Below are positions 26,734 to 34,511 of a DNA stretch of 64,000 bases, in pieces. Within the stretch, counting starts at the first letter, position 1, and every line of letters begins with the position of its first letter. The notes beneath the pieces are model-generated. The model worked only from the letters and a program-made list of their open reading frames with translations. It was not told the DNA's origin and searched no databases. The position numbers were made by a program, and so were the translations under genes. The DNA comes from Dietzia sp. NCCP-2495 (GTDB lineage Bacteria > Actinomycetota > Actinomycetes > Mycobacteriales > Mycobacteriaceae), in assembly GCF_026011735.1 (NCBI RefSeq), contig NZ_BRVN01000014.1, positions 16,020 to 80,019 of the forward strand, given 5' to 3'.

Positions 26734-27573
26734 TCAGTTCCCGTCCGCCACGACCCCGCGCAGGCCGTCGGCCCCGAACAGCGGCTCGAGCATCGAGGAG
26801 AAGTCGGGGCCGCGGCGCAGCATCTGGCCGCCGTCGACGTTGATCACCTGTCCTGTGATCCACGTCGAGCCGTCGCCGAGAAGAAATGCGGCGGCCTCCG
26901 CTATGTCCTCCACCCGTCCGATCCGCGGGAGCGGGGTGTTGATGCGGTAGTCCTCGGCGATCGCCGGATCGGACAGGATCGGCGCCACCAGGTCGGTCTC
27001 GATCAGGCCCGGGCGGATGCCGTTCACGCGTACCCCGCTCGCGCCCAGCTCGTCGGCGGCGAGCCCGACGAGGTGGTCGACCGCCGATTTGGTCACCCCG
27101 TAGGCGCCGAACCACCGGTGGGTGTTGCTCGCGGCGATCGAGGAGATCGCCACGAACGAGCCACCGCCGGCCGCGACCAGCGCTCGCGCGGAATGCTTGA
27201 GGGTGAACATCATGCCGTTGACGTTGAGGTCGACAGTGCGCTTCCAGGCCTCGGTGTCCATCTGGGTGAGCGGACCGATCGTCTCGCTTCCACCGGCACA
27301 GGCCACTACACCGTCGAGCCCACCCCCGTGCTCGACCGCCACCGCGACCGCCCCGGCCACGCGATCCTCGTCTGTGACGTCGGCGGCGTGTGCGAGGACG
27401 GCGTCTGTCCGCCCGGTGTTCTCGCCGATCCGCTGCGCGGTCTCCGTCAGTCGCTCGGCTCCCCGACCGACGATCGTGACCTTCGCGCCGCGGCGGACCA
27501 ACTCCTCGGCCACTCCGGCGCCGATGCCGCTTCCCCCGCCGGTGACCAGTACTGACTTCCCCTCAAAGCTCAT
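26734..27573 (-). CDS. SDR family oxidoreductase, probable steroid/lipid catabolism
   Basis: A 279-residue short-chain dehydrogenase: TGGGSGIGAGVAEEL (cofactor, about 11), ACAGG (about 91), ISSIAAS (Ser, about 142), YGVTKSAVDHL (Tyr/Lys, about 157) and RPGLIETDLV. GRG after the second strand (TIVGRG) favours NADP. The C-terminal ~35 residues (DGGQMLRRGPDFSSMLEPLF) extend beyond a minimal SDR, as in several mycobacterial cholesterol-regulon SDRs. A perfect TNNAACNNGTTNNA box (KstR type) lies 11 bases upstream, which is the main reason for the pathway assignment. Confidence 0.88.
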   Translation of the reverse strand: MSFEGKSVLVTGGGSGIGAGVAEELVRRGAKVTIVGRGAERLTETAQRIGENTGRTDAVLAHAADVTDEDRVAGAVAVAVEHGGGLDGVVACAGGSETIGPLTQMDTEAWKRTVDLNVNGMMFTLKHSARALVAAGGGSFVAISSIAASNTHRWFGAYGVTKSAVDHLVGLAADELGASGVRVNGIRPGLIETDLVAPILSDPAIAEDYRINTPLPRIGRVEDIAEAAAFLLGDGSTWITGQVINVDGGQMLRRGPDFSSMLEPLFGADGLRGVVADGN

Positions 27574-27583
27574 GCCCGCAGCG

Positions 27584-27597
27584 TAGAACGTGTTCCA
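27584..27597 (-). promoter_or_regulatory. KstR-like operator
   Basis: TAGAACGTGTTCCA matches the KstR consensus TNNAACNNGTTNNA at every fixed position, 11 bases before the ATG of the SDR gene. KstR is the TetR-type repressor of cholesterol catabolism in mycobacteria and rhodococci. No kstR gene lies in the window. Confidence 0.65.
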
Positions 27598-27748
27598 GTT
27601 CCGCGGGGGCGGTTCGGAATCTCGGCAGCATCGGCGGGGGAAGCGACACCACCCTGCGGATCATGCAGCAGCACATGCCGGACTGATGCGGCAGCCCCCG
27701 ACCGACATGGCCGCCTCGCGGGGCACGATTTACCCCCGGACACAAAGC

Positions 27749-27783
27749 GCCCCCGGCGTGCGAACTCGTCGCACGCCGGGGGC
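27749..27783 (-). terminator. Strong terminator hairpin (15-bp stem, 5-base loop)
   Basis: GCCCCCGGCGTGCGA (27749-27763) pairs perfectly with 27769-27783 around ACTCG. It stands 22 bases after the stop of the 45-codon gene, read leftward, and is followed in that direction by a short T-rich run (GCTTTGTG). Confidence 0.75.
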
Positions 27784-27804
27784 AGCCGCGTCATTCGGTC
27801 GGGT

Positions 27805-27942
27805 TCAGGAGGCGAGCCCGAGCCTGCTGGCAAGGTACGGAATCCACCCCATGCAGCCGGGAGTGAGGGCCATACAGGCCATCTCGCCCTCTCCGGGACC
27901 GAACAGGAAACGCATCGGGTCCTCTAACGAGCCTTCGAACAT
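27805..27942 (-). CDS. 45-residue small protein, unknown
   Basis: A short gene reading MFEGSLEDPMRFLFGPGEGE, then a Met/Cys/Gly-rich hydrophobic middle (MACMALTPGCMGW) and the end IPYLASRLGLAS. AGGAG stands eight bases before the ATG and a strong terminator follows, so it has its own signals; the upstream extension of the frame (to 28035) is not protein-like. Composition suggests an amphipathic or membrane-active peptide with two cysteines. I do not recognise it. Confidence 0.55.
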   Translation of the reverse strand: MFEGSLEDPMRFLFGPGEGEMACMALTPGCMGWIPYLASRLGLAS

Positions 27943-28033
27943 CGGGATCGCTCCTCGCAGTGTCGACAGTGATGTCCTGCAAGGGTTATCGGCCTGCGGC
28001 ACCACTGTGTTACCCGTCACGCCTCTGATAGAC

Positions 28034-28082
28034 ATCCCGTGAGGCTCGGGTTTATCCCGTGATTGTCGGGTCTATCCCGTGA
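28034..28082. repeat. 20-bp tandem repeat with CCCG/CGGG dyads after GH1 gene
   Basis: ATCCCGTGA recurs at exact 20-base spacing (28034, 28054, 28074). The first two units also contain CCCG-N7-CGGG dyads; the third overlaps the GH1 stop codon. Read leftward they would form two small tandem hairpins just after the GH1 gene. Confidence 0.6.
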
Positions 28083-29463
28083 GCACGGCCCGAGGCCCCT
28101 CCACCGACACCGGATCCAGACAGGTCTCGGGGATCGTCGACAGGGAGCACCACGCCGTCGGCAGAACGGGTCGGTAGTCGGGCCCGACTCCCCCGCCGGC
28201 GATCACCTCGCGGTACGCGTCCACGCCGGAGGTGGGCCGCCGTTCGAGCGCCGGGTCGCCGAGCACGTCCACGCGGTACAGCCCGAACCGCGGCGAGTAG
28301 CTGCCCCATTCGTAGTTGTCCACCAGTGACCAGTGGTTGTAGCCGATCACCGGGTAGCCGTCGGCCACAGCGCGTTGCAGCCAGAACGCGGTGTCCCGGA
28401 GGAAGTCACCGCGGTCCACCCCGTCTGCCCGGCCACCGTCCGCCGTGGGCATCCCGTTCTCCACGATGTAGATCGGCTTACCGGGATAGGAGCGCGCGTA
28501 GTGGGCGATCGCCTCGTAGATTCCCTCGGGCTGCGGCCGCACCGCCGCGAAGTCGTCCCAGGCCGCGTTGATCGCGGTGAGGTTGTTCAGCGCGACGCCG
28601 TAGTAGTAGTCGATGCCCACAAAGTCCACCACGTCGGCCACGCGGTCGCCGATGAGCGTGTCGGTGAAGCCTGTGGCCAGCGGCAGGTAGGCCTCGTTCA
28701 TGGTCACCATGGCGCCGGGGTCGGCGCGGTGGGCGGCGGCGTAGCCCAGCCGGTGGGCGGCCTCGATCTGGTCGAGGAACCGGGAGAAGTCGCCGGGCCC
28801 CACTCTGCCGAGGGTCATCTCGTGCTTGAAGAACACCAGGGGTTCGTTGACTGTCACCCACATGGTCCCTTCGCCGGCCCAGCGCTCGGTGATGAGCTGC
28901 GCGAATCGGCCGAACGCCTCCACCGCGTCGCCGGAGAGCATGCCGCCACGGTCGGCGAGCCACCCCGGGTAGGTGAAGTGGACCATGGTGATCATCGGGA
29001 CCATGCCGTGCGAGCGGATCTCGGCGATGATCCGGTCGTAGTGCGCGAGCGCCTCGGCGCTGTACTCCCCCGGCGCCGGTTCGATCCGCGCCCACTCCAC
29101 GCTCAGGCGGAACGTGTTGACCCCCATCTCGGCGGCACGCGCGATGTCCTCGGGGTACCGGTTCCAGAAATCCACGGCGTCCCGCAACGGATCGGCCTCG
29201 CCGCGGGGCGCGGCGGCGTCGACGTAACGCTTCCAGTTGGAGTCGGGGCTGGAGCCCTCGACCTGGAAGCCGGAAGTGGCCACGCCCCAGTGGAAATCCA
29301 GGGCCACGGGCGCGGCCGGCGTAGTCGGTGCGGCGGGCTCGGCAGGTGCGGCGCCGACGCGCGGTACCTGTGGCACCGCCGCGACGAGGACCACCGCGAC
29401 CAGCACCGCCACGACCCTCGTGATGAACGACCCGTTCCCTGCTGACTCTCCTCGCCGACCCAT
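28072..29463 (-). CDS. Exported GH1 family beta-glycosidase
   Basis: A 463-residue glycoside hydrolase with a Sec signal (VVAVLVAVVLVAAVPQVPRVG, then Ala/Pro linker). The GH1 landmarks are present: FHWGVATSGFQVEG, the acid/base Glu in VTVNEPLVFF (about residue 195) and the nucleophile Glu in YIVENGMP (about 350), with NHWSLVDNYEWGSY and FGLYRVD at the C-terminus. WGVATSGFQVEG replaces the more usual WGxATAAYQVEG. It should cleave a beta-glucoside or related glycoside outside the cell, alongside the exported GH31 enzyme. Confidence 0.92.
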   Translation of the reverse strand: MGRRGESAGNGSFITRVVAVLVAVVLVAAVPQVPRVGAAPAEPAAPTTPAAPVALDFHWGVATSGFQVEGSSPDSNWKRYVDAAAPRGEADPLRDAVDFWNRYPEDIARAAEMGVNTFRLSVEWARIEPAPGEYSAEALAHYDRIIAEIRSHGMVPMITMVHFTYPGWLADRGGMLSGDAVEAFGRFAQLITERWAGEGTMWVTVNEPLVFFKHEMTLGRVGPGDFSRFLDQIEAAHRLGYAAAHRADPGAMVTMNEAYLPLATGFTDTLIGDRVADVVDFVGIDYYYGVALNNLTAINAAWDDFAAVRPQPEGIYEAIAHYARSYPGKPIYIVENGMPTADGGRADGVDRGDFLRDTAFWLQRAVADGYPVIGYNHWSLVDNYEWGSYSPRFGLYRVDVLGDPALERRPTSGVDAYREVIAGGGVGPDYRPVLPTAWCSLSTIPETCLDPVSVEGPRAVLTG

Positions 29464-29540
29464 GTCAGCACTGTAGGCAGAGCGACGGGCGTATCAGGCC
29501 CGAACGGCGCGCTCGAGTCGGCGGACTGCGCGGCGCGTCC

Positions 29541-30731
29541 TCACCCCACCCGGAGCCGCCACAGGCTGGTCCGTTCCCGTGACCGGGCCGCGTGGAGCGG
29601 GTCCGTGTCGTCGGCGGCGCGCGAGTGCGTCGCCGTCGTATCGATGGTGTCGACGACGACGAGACCGGCCTCGCTGATGCGTCGCAGTAGCTCCTTCCGG
29701 GTCCGCAGCCCGAGGAGTTCGGCGAGGTCGGACAGGATCAGCCACCCTTCGCCACCCGGGGTGAGGCGGTTCGCGAGTCCGGCGAGGTAGCGGTGGAGCA
29801 CGTCGGATTTCGGGTCGTAGATCCCCTGCTCGAGCGCCGACGTGGGCCGGCCGGGGATCCACGGCGGATTGCACACCACCACGTCCGCCATCTCATCGGT
29901 GGCGGGCCACAGGTCGGCCTGCTCCACCACCACCCGCTCGGCCAGGCCCAGGCGGTCGACGTTGTCGCGTGCGCACCGCACCGCGCGCGGATTGATGTCG
30001 GTGGCCACCACGCGCCGTGCGCCGCGACGGGCGAGGATCGCGGCGAGCACTCCGGTCCCGGTGCCCAGATCCATGACTGTTGGCCGGTCCACCCCGTCCG
30101 GCCACGCGGCGTCGGCGACGAGATCGAGGTACTCGTCCCGAGTGGGCGCGAACACTCCGTAGGCGGGGTGGATGCGGTCCCCCAGCGCCGCTACTTCGAT
30201 TCCGGTCTGGTGCCACTCGTAGGCGCTGATCATGCCCAGAAGTTCGGGCAACGACACCAGGACCGACTCCCCGGACACATCGGCGACCGGCGAGCCGTCT
30301 GCGTCCGACGAGCCATACGCGTGCTCGCACGCCGCGCGCACGTCAGGAGCCCGACGCAGCCTGATCGTGTAATCGGGCTCCAGCTCGAGAAGGATCTTGC
30401 CGAGGATCCCCGCCCGCTGCGACCGCGCGAGTCGCGTGACGTGGAAGAGGTCGGTCAGCGAGGCGTCGCTGCTCGTACGCGAGGCCCTTTTGGCAGCCTG
30501 CTTGTCCGCCTGCTTCTGCAGTCGCCGGTCGAGCGCGGCGTGGAGCTGCCGGGCGTTGTGGAAGTCGCCCCGCCAGAGGATTCCCGTGCCGGAGCGGGCC
30601 AGTGTGAGTGCGGCATCGGCGGCGATGTCGTCGTCGACCACCAACATGTCCCGTGGCGGCGTGGCGCCGTTCTCCGGACGCCAGCCCGCGCGGCGCTCGA
30701 CGCCGTTCTCGGTCCAGGAGACGGTTGTCAC
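29541..30731 (-). CDS. Class I SAM-dependent methyltransferase (N5-glutamine/nucleic acid type)
   Basis: A 396-residue methyltransferase. The SAM-binding motif is DLGTGTGVLAAILARRGA (about residue 225), the acidic turn is ATDINPRAV and the catalytic motif is VVCNPPWIPG, the NPPW form used by PrmC-like protein and by RlmG/RsmC-like RNA methyltransferases. A ~190-residue N-terminal domain precedes it and looks like the duplicated non-catalytic half seen in RsmC/RlmG enzymes. The target is not known. It diverges from the HelR gene. Confidence 0.85.
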   Translation of the reverse strand: MTTVSWTENGVERRAGWRPENGATPPRDMLVVDDDIAADAALTLARSGTGILWRGDFHNARQLHAALDRRLQKQADKQAAKRASRTSSDASLTDLFHVTRLARSQRAGILGKILLELEPDYTIRLRRAPDVRAACEHAYGSSDADGSPVADVSGESVLVSLPELLGMISAYEWHQTGIEVAALGDRIHPAYGVFAPTRDEYLDLVADAAWPDGVDRPTVMDLGTGTGVLAAILARRGARRVVATDINPRAVRCARDNVDRLGLAERVVVEQADLWPATDEMADVVVCNPPWIPGRPTSALEQGIYDPKSDVLHRYLAGLANRLTPGGEGWLILSDLAELLGLRTRKELLRRISEAGLVVVDTIDTTATHSRAADDTDPLHAARSRERTSLWRLRVG

Positions 30732-30941
30732 GACTCGCCCCGACGCGCGGCTCTACAGCTGAGGTGGGTGCGCACTGATGCCCTTCGAACTGGCACGTCC
30801 GGCTCCGACGACGGGAACGGGCGTGCGCGAACAGGTGATGCCCAGATCCTAACGCCCACCCGACAGGACTCGTTCGTTGGCGACAGAGAGGAGTTCTCGT
30901 CGCTCGGAATTTCTTCCCTCTTTCACTTTATAGCTGGTAGG

Positions 30942-30960
30942 GGGCCTTGCGGCAAGGCCC
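30942..30960 (+). promoter_or_regulatory. Rifamycin-associated element (RAE) at the helR promoter
   Basis: GGGCCTTGCGGCAAGGCCC is a perfect 19-base dyad (9+1+9) and closely matches the published RAE found before rifamycin-inactivation and helR genes. It lies 24 bases before the helR ATG and just after a possible -10, TATAGC (30929-30934), so it covers the expected transcription start. Confidence 0.88.
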
Positions 30961-30983
30961 GGGTGGGCGCGCACAATGGCCCG

Positions 30984-33185
30984 ATGCCTGCCGCCAGTCA
31001 CGCCCCGAACCCGTCAGTTTTCGCCCTCCCCGACCACCTCTCGCACAAGGCCTCCTCGGCGGTGATCGCCGCCGACGAGCAGCACTTCGCCGCGATCACC
31101 CGCACACTCGAGTCGCGGGTCGCCGACCTCTCCGCACGCCTGGACGCCCGTCGCCGTGAGCCCGCGGGCCGATTCGCCCAGACCATTGAGCGCGACGCCG
31201 ACATCCGCCGACTCGTCGCCGAGCTCGCGACCCTGCGACGCTTCGGCCTGGACCTGTGCATCGGGCACATCGCCCTGACCGGCGGCGAGCGCGTGTACGT
31301 CGGCCGCATCGGTCTGATCGACGAGTCCGGCACGCCGCTGCTCGTGGACTGGCGCACGCCGGCGGCGGAGCCGTACTTCGCCGCGACGCTCGCCGCCCCG
31401 GGAGATGTGGTGTATCGACGTCGGTACCGCTGGTCGGGAGGGCGCATCGTGGATCTGTGGGACGAGGTCCTTGTCGACGACGACAACGCGGGTACGAACC
31501 TCCACACGGCACCCGACGATCAATCGGCGTTCGTGACCAGCCTGTCCGGGGCACGCACCGGCCGGATGCGCGACGTGCTGTCGACCATCCAGTCGGATCA
31601 GGATGCGATCATCCGTGCCGACGCCACGGGTGCGCTGGTGGTCGACGGCGGGCCGGGCACGGGCAAGACGGTGGTGGCGATGCATCGGGCCGCATTCCTG
31701 TTGCACGAGCAGTCCCGGTCCGGGATCAGCCGCGGAAATCTCCTGCTTGTCGGGCCGCATCGGCCGTACCTGGACTACGTCTCCGACGTGCTCCCGGCGC
31801 TGGGCGAGCACAGTGTCCAGACTGCGACGGTGGCGGATCTCGCGGGCGCGGCACTCGCGGGCGCAGCACTCGAGCTCGACGTCGACGAGCTACCCGACGA
31901 GGCCGACCCGGACATCGCACGGCTGAAGTCAGGAGTGGAGATGGTGGACGCGATCGACACGGCCGTGCGCTTCTACGAGGAGCCGCCGACGGAGTCGATG
32001 GTCGTCCAGACCGAATGGCTGGATCTGCGCATCACACCGGCCGACTGGGCCGAGGCCTTTACGTCTGTCGAGGAGGGCACCCCGCACAACGAGGCCCACG
32101 ACCAGATCTGGGACACCCTTGTCGAGATACTCCTGGACAAAGCAGGCGCCGGGGCCGCCCTGCGCGCGGAGCTCGCCGCGAACGTCGAGCTGCGCCGGAC
32201 GCTGGCGCGGGCCTGGCCGATGATCTCCCCGGTCGATCTCGTGGGCGATCTGTGGACAGTGCCCGCATACCTCCGACTGTGTGCCCCCTGGCTCACCGCC
32301 GACCAGCTCCGAGCACTCCAGCGACCCGAACCGCAGGCGTGGACCACCGCCGACCTCCCCCTCCTGGACACGGCACAGCACCGGCTCGGCGATGCGGATC
32401 GTGCGCGTCGGGGTCGTCGTCGTCAAAAGGAACAGCAGGCCGAGCTGGAGTTGCGACGGACGGTGATCGACGAGGCGATCGCCGCGGACGACGATCCCGA
32501 AGGCGTCACCGCGATGCTGCGCCACACCGGAATGCAGGAGGCCCTGCTCGATCCCGGCCGCGACGAGCCAGCGGCGCCAACCGGACTGGCGGGACAGTTC
32601 GGGCACATCATCGTGGATGAGGCCCAGGAACTCACCGACGCGCAGTGGCGGATGCTCCTGCGGCGCTGTCCGTCCGGCAGCCTCACCGTGGTGGGCGATC
32701 GCGCGCAGTCCCGTGGGGAGTTCGGCGAGTCGTGGTCGGAGCGACTGGGCCGGGTCGGTCTGTCGCCGGAGAGCGTGCGGACACGGGGCCTGAGCATCAA
32801 CTACCGGACACCGTCCGAGGTGATGGACGCGGCCGCACCGGTGATCCGAGCGGTCCGTCCCGATGCCAATGTGCCGGAGTCCGTGCGCAGCAGCGGAGTG
32901 CCCGTGGAATACGGCTCCGTCGATGACCTGGCTCGTGTGCTCGACGAGTGGCTGGCCGAGAGCCACGACGGCGTGGCGTGCGCGATCACCGCCCCCGGTG
33001 CGCCCCTCCCCGACCTCCCCGCCACGGACCGCATCCGCGCGCTGAGCCCAGCCAAGGCGAAGGGGCTCGAGTTCGACCTGGTGGTGCTGGTCGATCCCGA
33101 CTCGTTCGGTCCGGACGTGACCGGTGCGGTGGACCGCTATGTGGCGATGACCCGGTCGACGCAGCGGCTGGTGGTGCTGCGCTGA
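30984..33185 (+). CDS. helR: HelR, RNA polymerase recycling motor ATPase (HelD family)
   Basis: A 733-residue SF1-type ATPase that binds RNA polymerase, opens the DNA and RNA channels and, in the HelR subgroup, displaces rifamycins. A coiled-coil N-terminus (about 30-90, for the secondary channel) precedes Walker A DGGPGTGKTVVAMHRAAFLL (about 222), Walker B HIIVDEAQELTDAQW (about 540), the SF1 motif VVGDRAQS and the C-terminal ALSPAKAKGLEFDLVVLVDP and YVAMTRSTQRLVVL. The RAE upstream strongly supports HelR over ordinary HelD. The ATG at 30984 gives the family N-terminus. Confidence 0.93.
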   Translation: MPAASHAPNPSVFALPDHLSHKASSAVIAADEQHFAAITRTLESRVADLSARLDARRREPAGRFAQTIERDADIRRLVAELATLRRFGLDLCIGHIALTGGERVYVGRIGLIDESGTPLLVDWRTPAAEPYFAATLAAPGDVVYRRRYRWSGGRIVDLWDEVLVDDDNAGTNLHTAPDDQSAFVTSLSGARTGRMRDVLSTIQSDQDAIIRADATGALVVDGGPGTGKTVVAMHRAAFLLHEQSRSGISRGNLLLVGPHRPYLDYVSDVLPALGEHSVQTATVADLAGAALAGAALELDVDELPDEADPDIARLKSGVEMVDAIDTAVRFYEEPPTESMVVQTEWLDLRITPADWAEAFTSVEEGTPHNEAHDQIWDTLVEILLDKAGAGAALRAELAANVELRRTLARAWPMISPVDLVGDLWTVPAYLRLCAPWLTADQLRALQRPEPQAWTTADLPLLDTAQHRLGDADRARRGRRRQKEQQAELELRRTVIDEAIAADDDPEGVTAMLRHTGMQEALLDPGRDEPAAPTGLAGQFGHIIVDEAQELTDAQWRMLLRRCPSGSLTVVGDRAQSRGEFGESWSERLGRVGLSPESVRTRGLSINYRTPSEVMDAAAPVIRAVRPDANVPESVRSSGVPVEYGSVDDLARVLDEWLAESHDGVACAITAPGAPLPDLPATDRIRALSPAKAKGLEFDLVVLVDPDSFGPDVTGAVDRYVAMTRSTQRLVVLR

Positions 33186-33246
33186 CCGAGGCCTCGGTGT
33201 GGCGACTGAGCATGACTGGTGTCGTCCGCGACGGAGCGAGAACGCG

Positions 33247-34404
33247 TCAGCTCCCGGCGCCGGGGAGCGGACCGCCTGGCCCGAACGCGTGTCGGGCGAA
33301 GCGCGTACCGATCAACTCGTGGGTCGCGGTGTCGGGGTGTAGCGCGTCCGGGAGGGGATGGGAGATCGCGTCGGCGGGCCCGTACAGCTCGGTACCGTCG
33401 AGGTAGTGCAGGTGTTCGTCGTCCCTGGCCTCCACGATCGACGCGAGGGCGTCACGGATGACGCGAAGGGTCAGGCGCCCCATCGCGGTATCGCCGGCCT
33501 CGCCCGTGGCGACGAACCGCACCTGCCCGGTCCGGAAGGTCTCGGGGTCGAAGGCACCCGGCCCCGGGGTGTCCTCGTGGATATCGCAGTGGATCGGCGA
33601 GACGAGCAGGATCGGGGTGGTGGGGTGACCGTCGCGGAGGGTGTCGAGGAACCCGTGAACGGCGGGAACGAACGCCCGCAGGCGCATCGCGTCCGAGTTG
33701 ACCACGTTGATGCCCAGCTTGAGGCTGATCACGTCGGCCGGGGTGTCACGCATGACTCGCGCCATGAACGGATCAACCATGGCGCTTCCGCCGAAGCCGA
33801 GATTGCGCAGGTCGACGCCGCCGAGCCTCGCGGCGATCGAGGTCCACGTCCGCGCCGGCGAGGTGGCATTGGAGCCGTGGCTGATCGAGCTCCCGTGGTG
33901 GAGCCAGCGTGGCGTATCGGAGGGCGCCGTGGTCACCGGGGCGTCTGTGCTGAGCTCGATGAGCTCGATCTGCTCGTTGTGCGGCAGCCACAGCTCGACG
34001 AGCTTCTCACCGGGACCGAGTCCAGTGAAGCTACTCGTGTGCGACGGGCCGGGAACGAGGTGAGTCTCGCCGGTCTGGAGGTCGGTCACCCAGGCATCGC
34101 CGCCGGTGAGTTCGTCGCTCTCCACGAGTTGATGGTCGACTACCAGATCGATGGCGCCGCGCGGCCTGTCGATGCCCTTGTAGGCGAGCCTCGTGGAATG
34201 GGAGACGAGCGTGACGGCCTCCGCCTCGGTCACCATCGCCACTCGCACGCCGGAGGGCTGGGCCTCCGCGCCCAGCAGCTGCGGGTCGGGGAACTGCTCA
34301 GTCACCCACGTGGGCAGCCGGTGTGGGCGAAGGCCGCGCTCGGTGGTCTCGAGGTACTCGTGACCTCGGACGAGGGCGGGCGTGATCGGGGTGCTGGGGA
34401 TCAT
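33247..34404 (-). CDS. SGNH/GDSL hydrolase family esterase, two-domain
   Basis: A 385-residue esterase. An N-terminal beta-rich domain of about 170 residues precedes the SGNH core: block I HHGSSISHGSNA (Ser, about 183), block II GFGGSAMVDPF (Gly), block III SLKLGINVVNSD (Asn) and block V DALHPDTATH (Asp, His, about 362). There is no signal peptide, so it is probably cytosolic; related two-domain forms deacetylate sugars. ATG at 34404 with AAAGG upstream is preferred over an ATG at 34449. Confidence 0.82.
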   Translation of the reverse strand: MIPSTPITPALVRGHEYLETTERGLRPHRLPTWVTEQFPDPQLLGAEAQPSGVRVAMVTEAEAVTLVSHSTRLAYKGIDRPRGAIDLVVDHQLVESDELTGGDAWVTDLQTGETHLVPGPSHTSSFTGLGPGEKLVELWLPHNEQIELIELSTDAPVTTAPSDTPRWLHHGSSISHGSNATSPARTWTSIAARLGGVDLRNLGFGGSAMVDPFMARVMRDTPADVISLKLGINVVNSDAMRLRAFVPAVHGFLDTLRDGHPTTPILLVSPIHCDIHEDTPGPGAFDPETFRTGQVRFVATGEAGDTAMGRLTLRVIRDALASIVEARDDEHLHYLDGTELYGPADAISHPLPDALHPDTATHELIGTRFARHAFGPGGPLPGAGS

Positions 34405-34511
34405 TGATGGTGCCTTTGTCGTTGCTACCTTGTAGTGCTTTCCCACCATCGCGGCACGGACACCACGACAGAGGACGTCACGTCACACCATACGAATCCG
34501 CAGCCCCGGAC

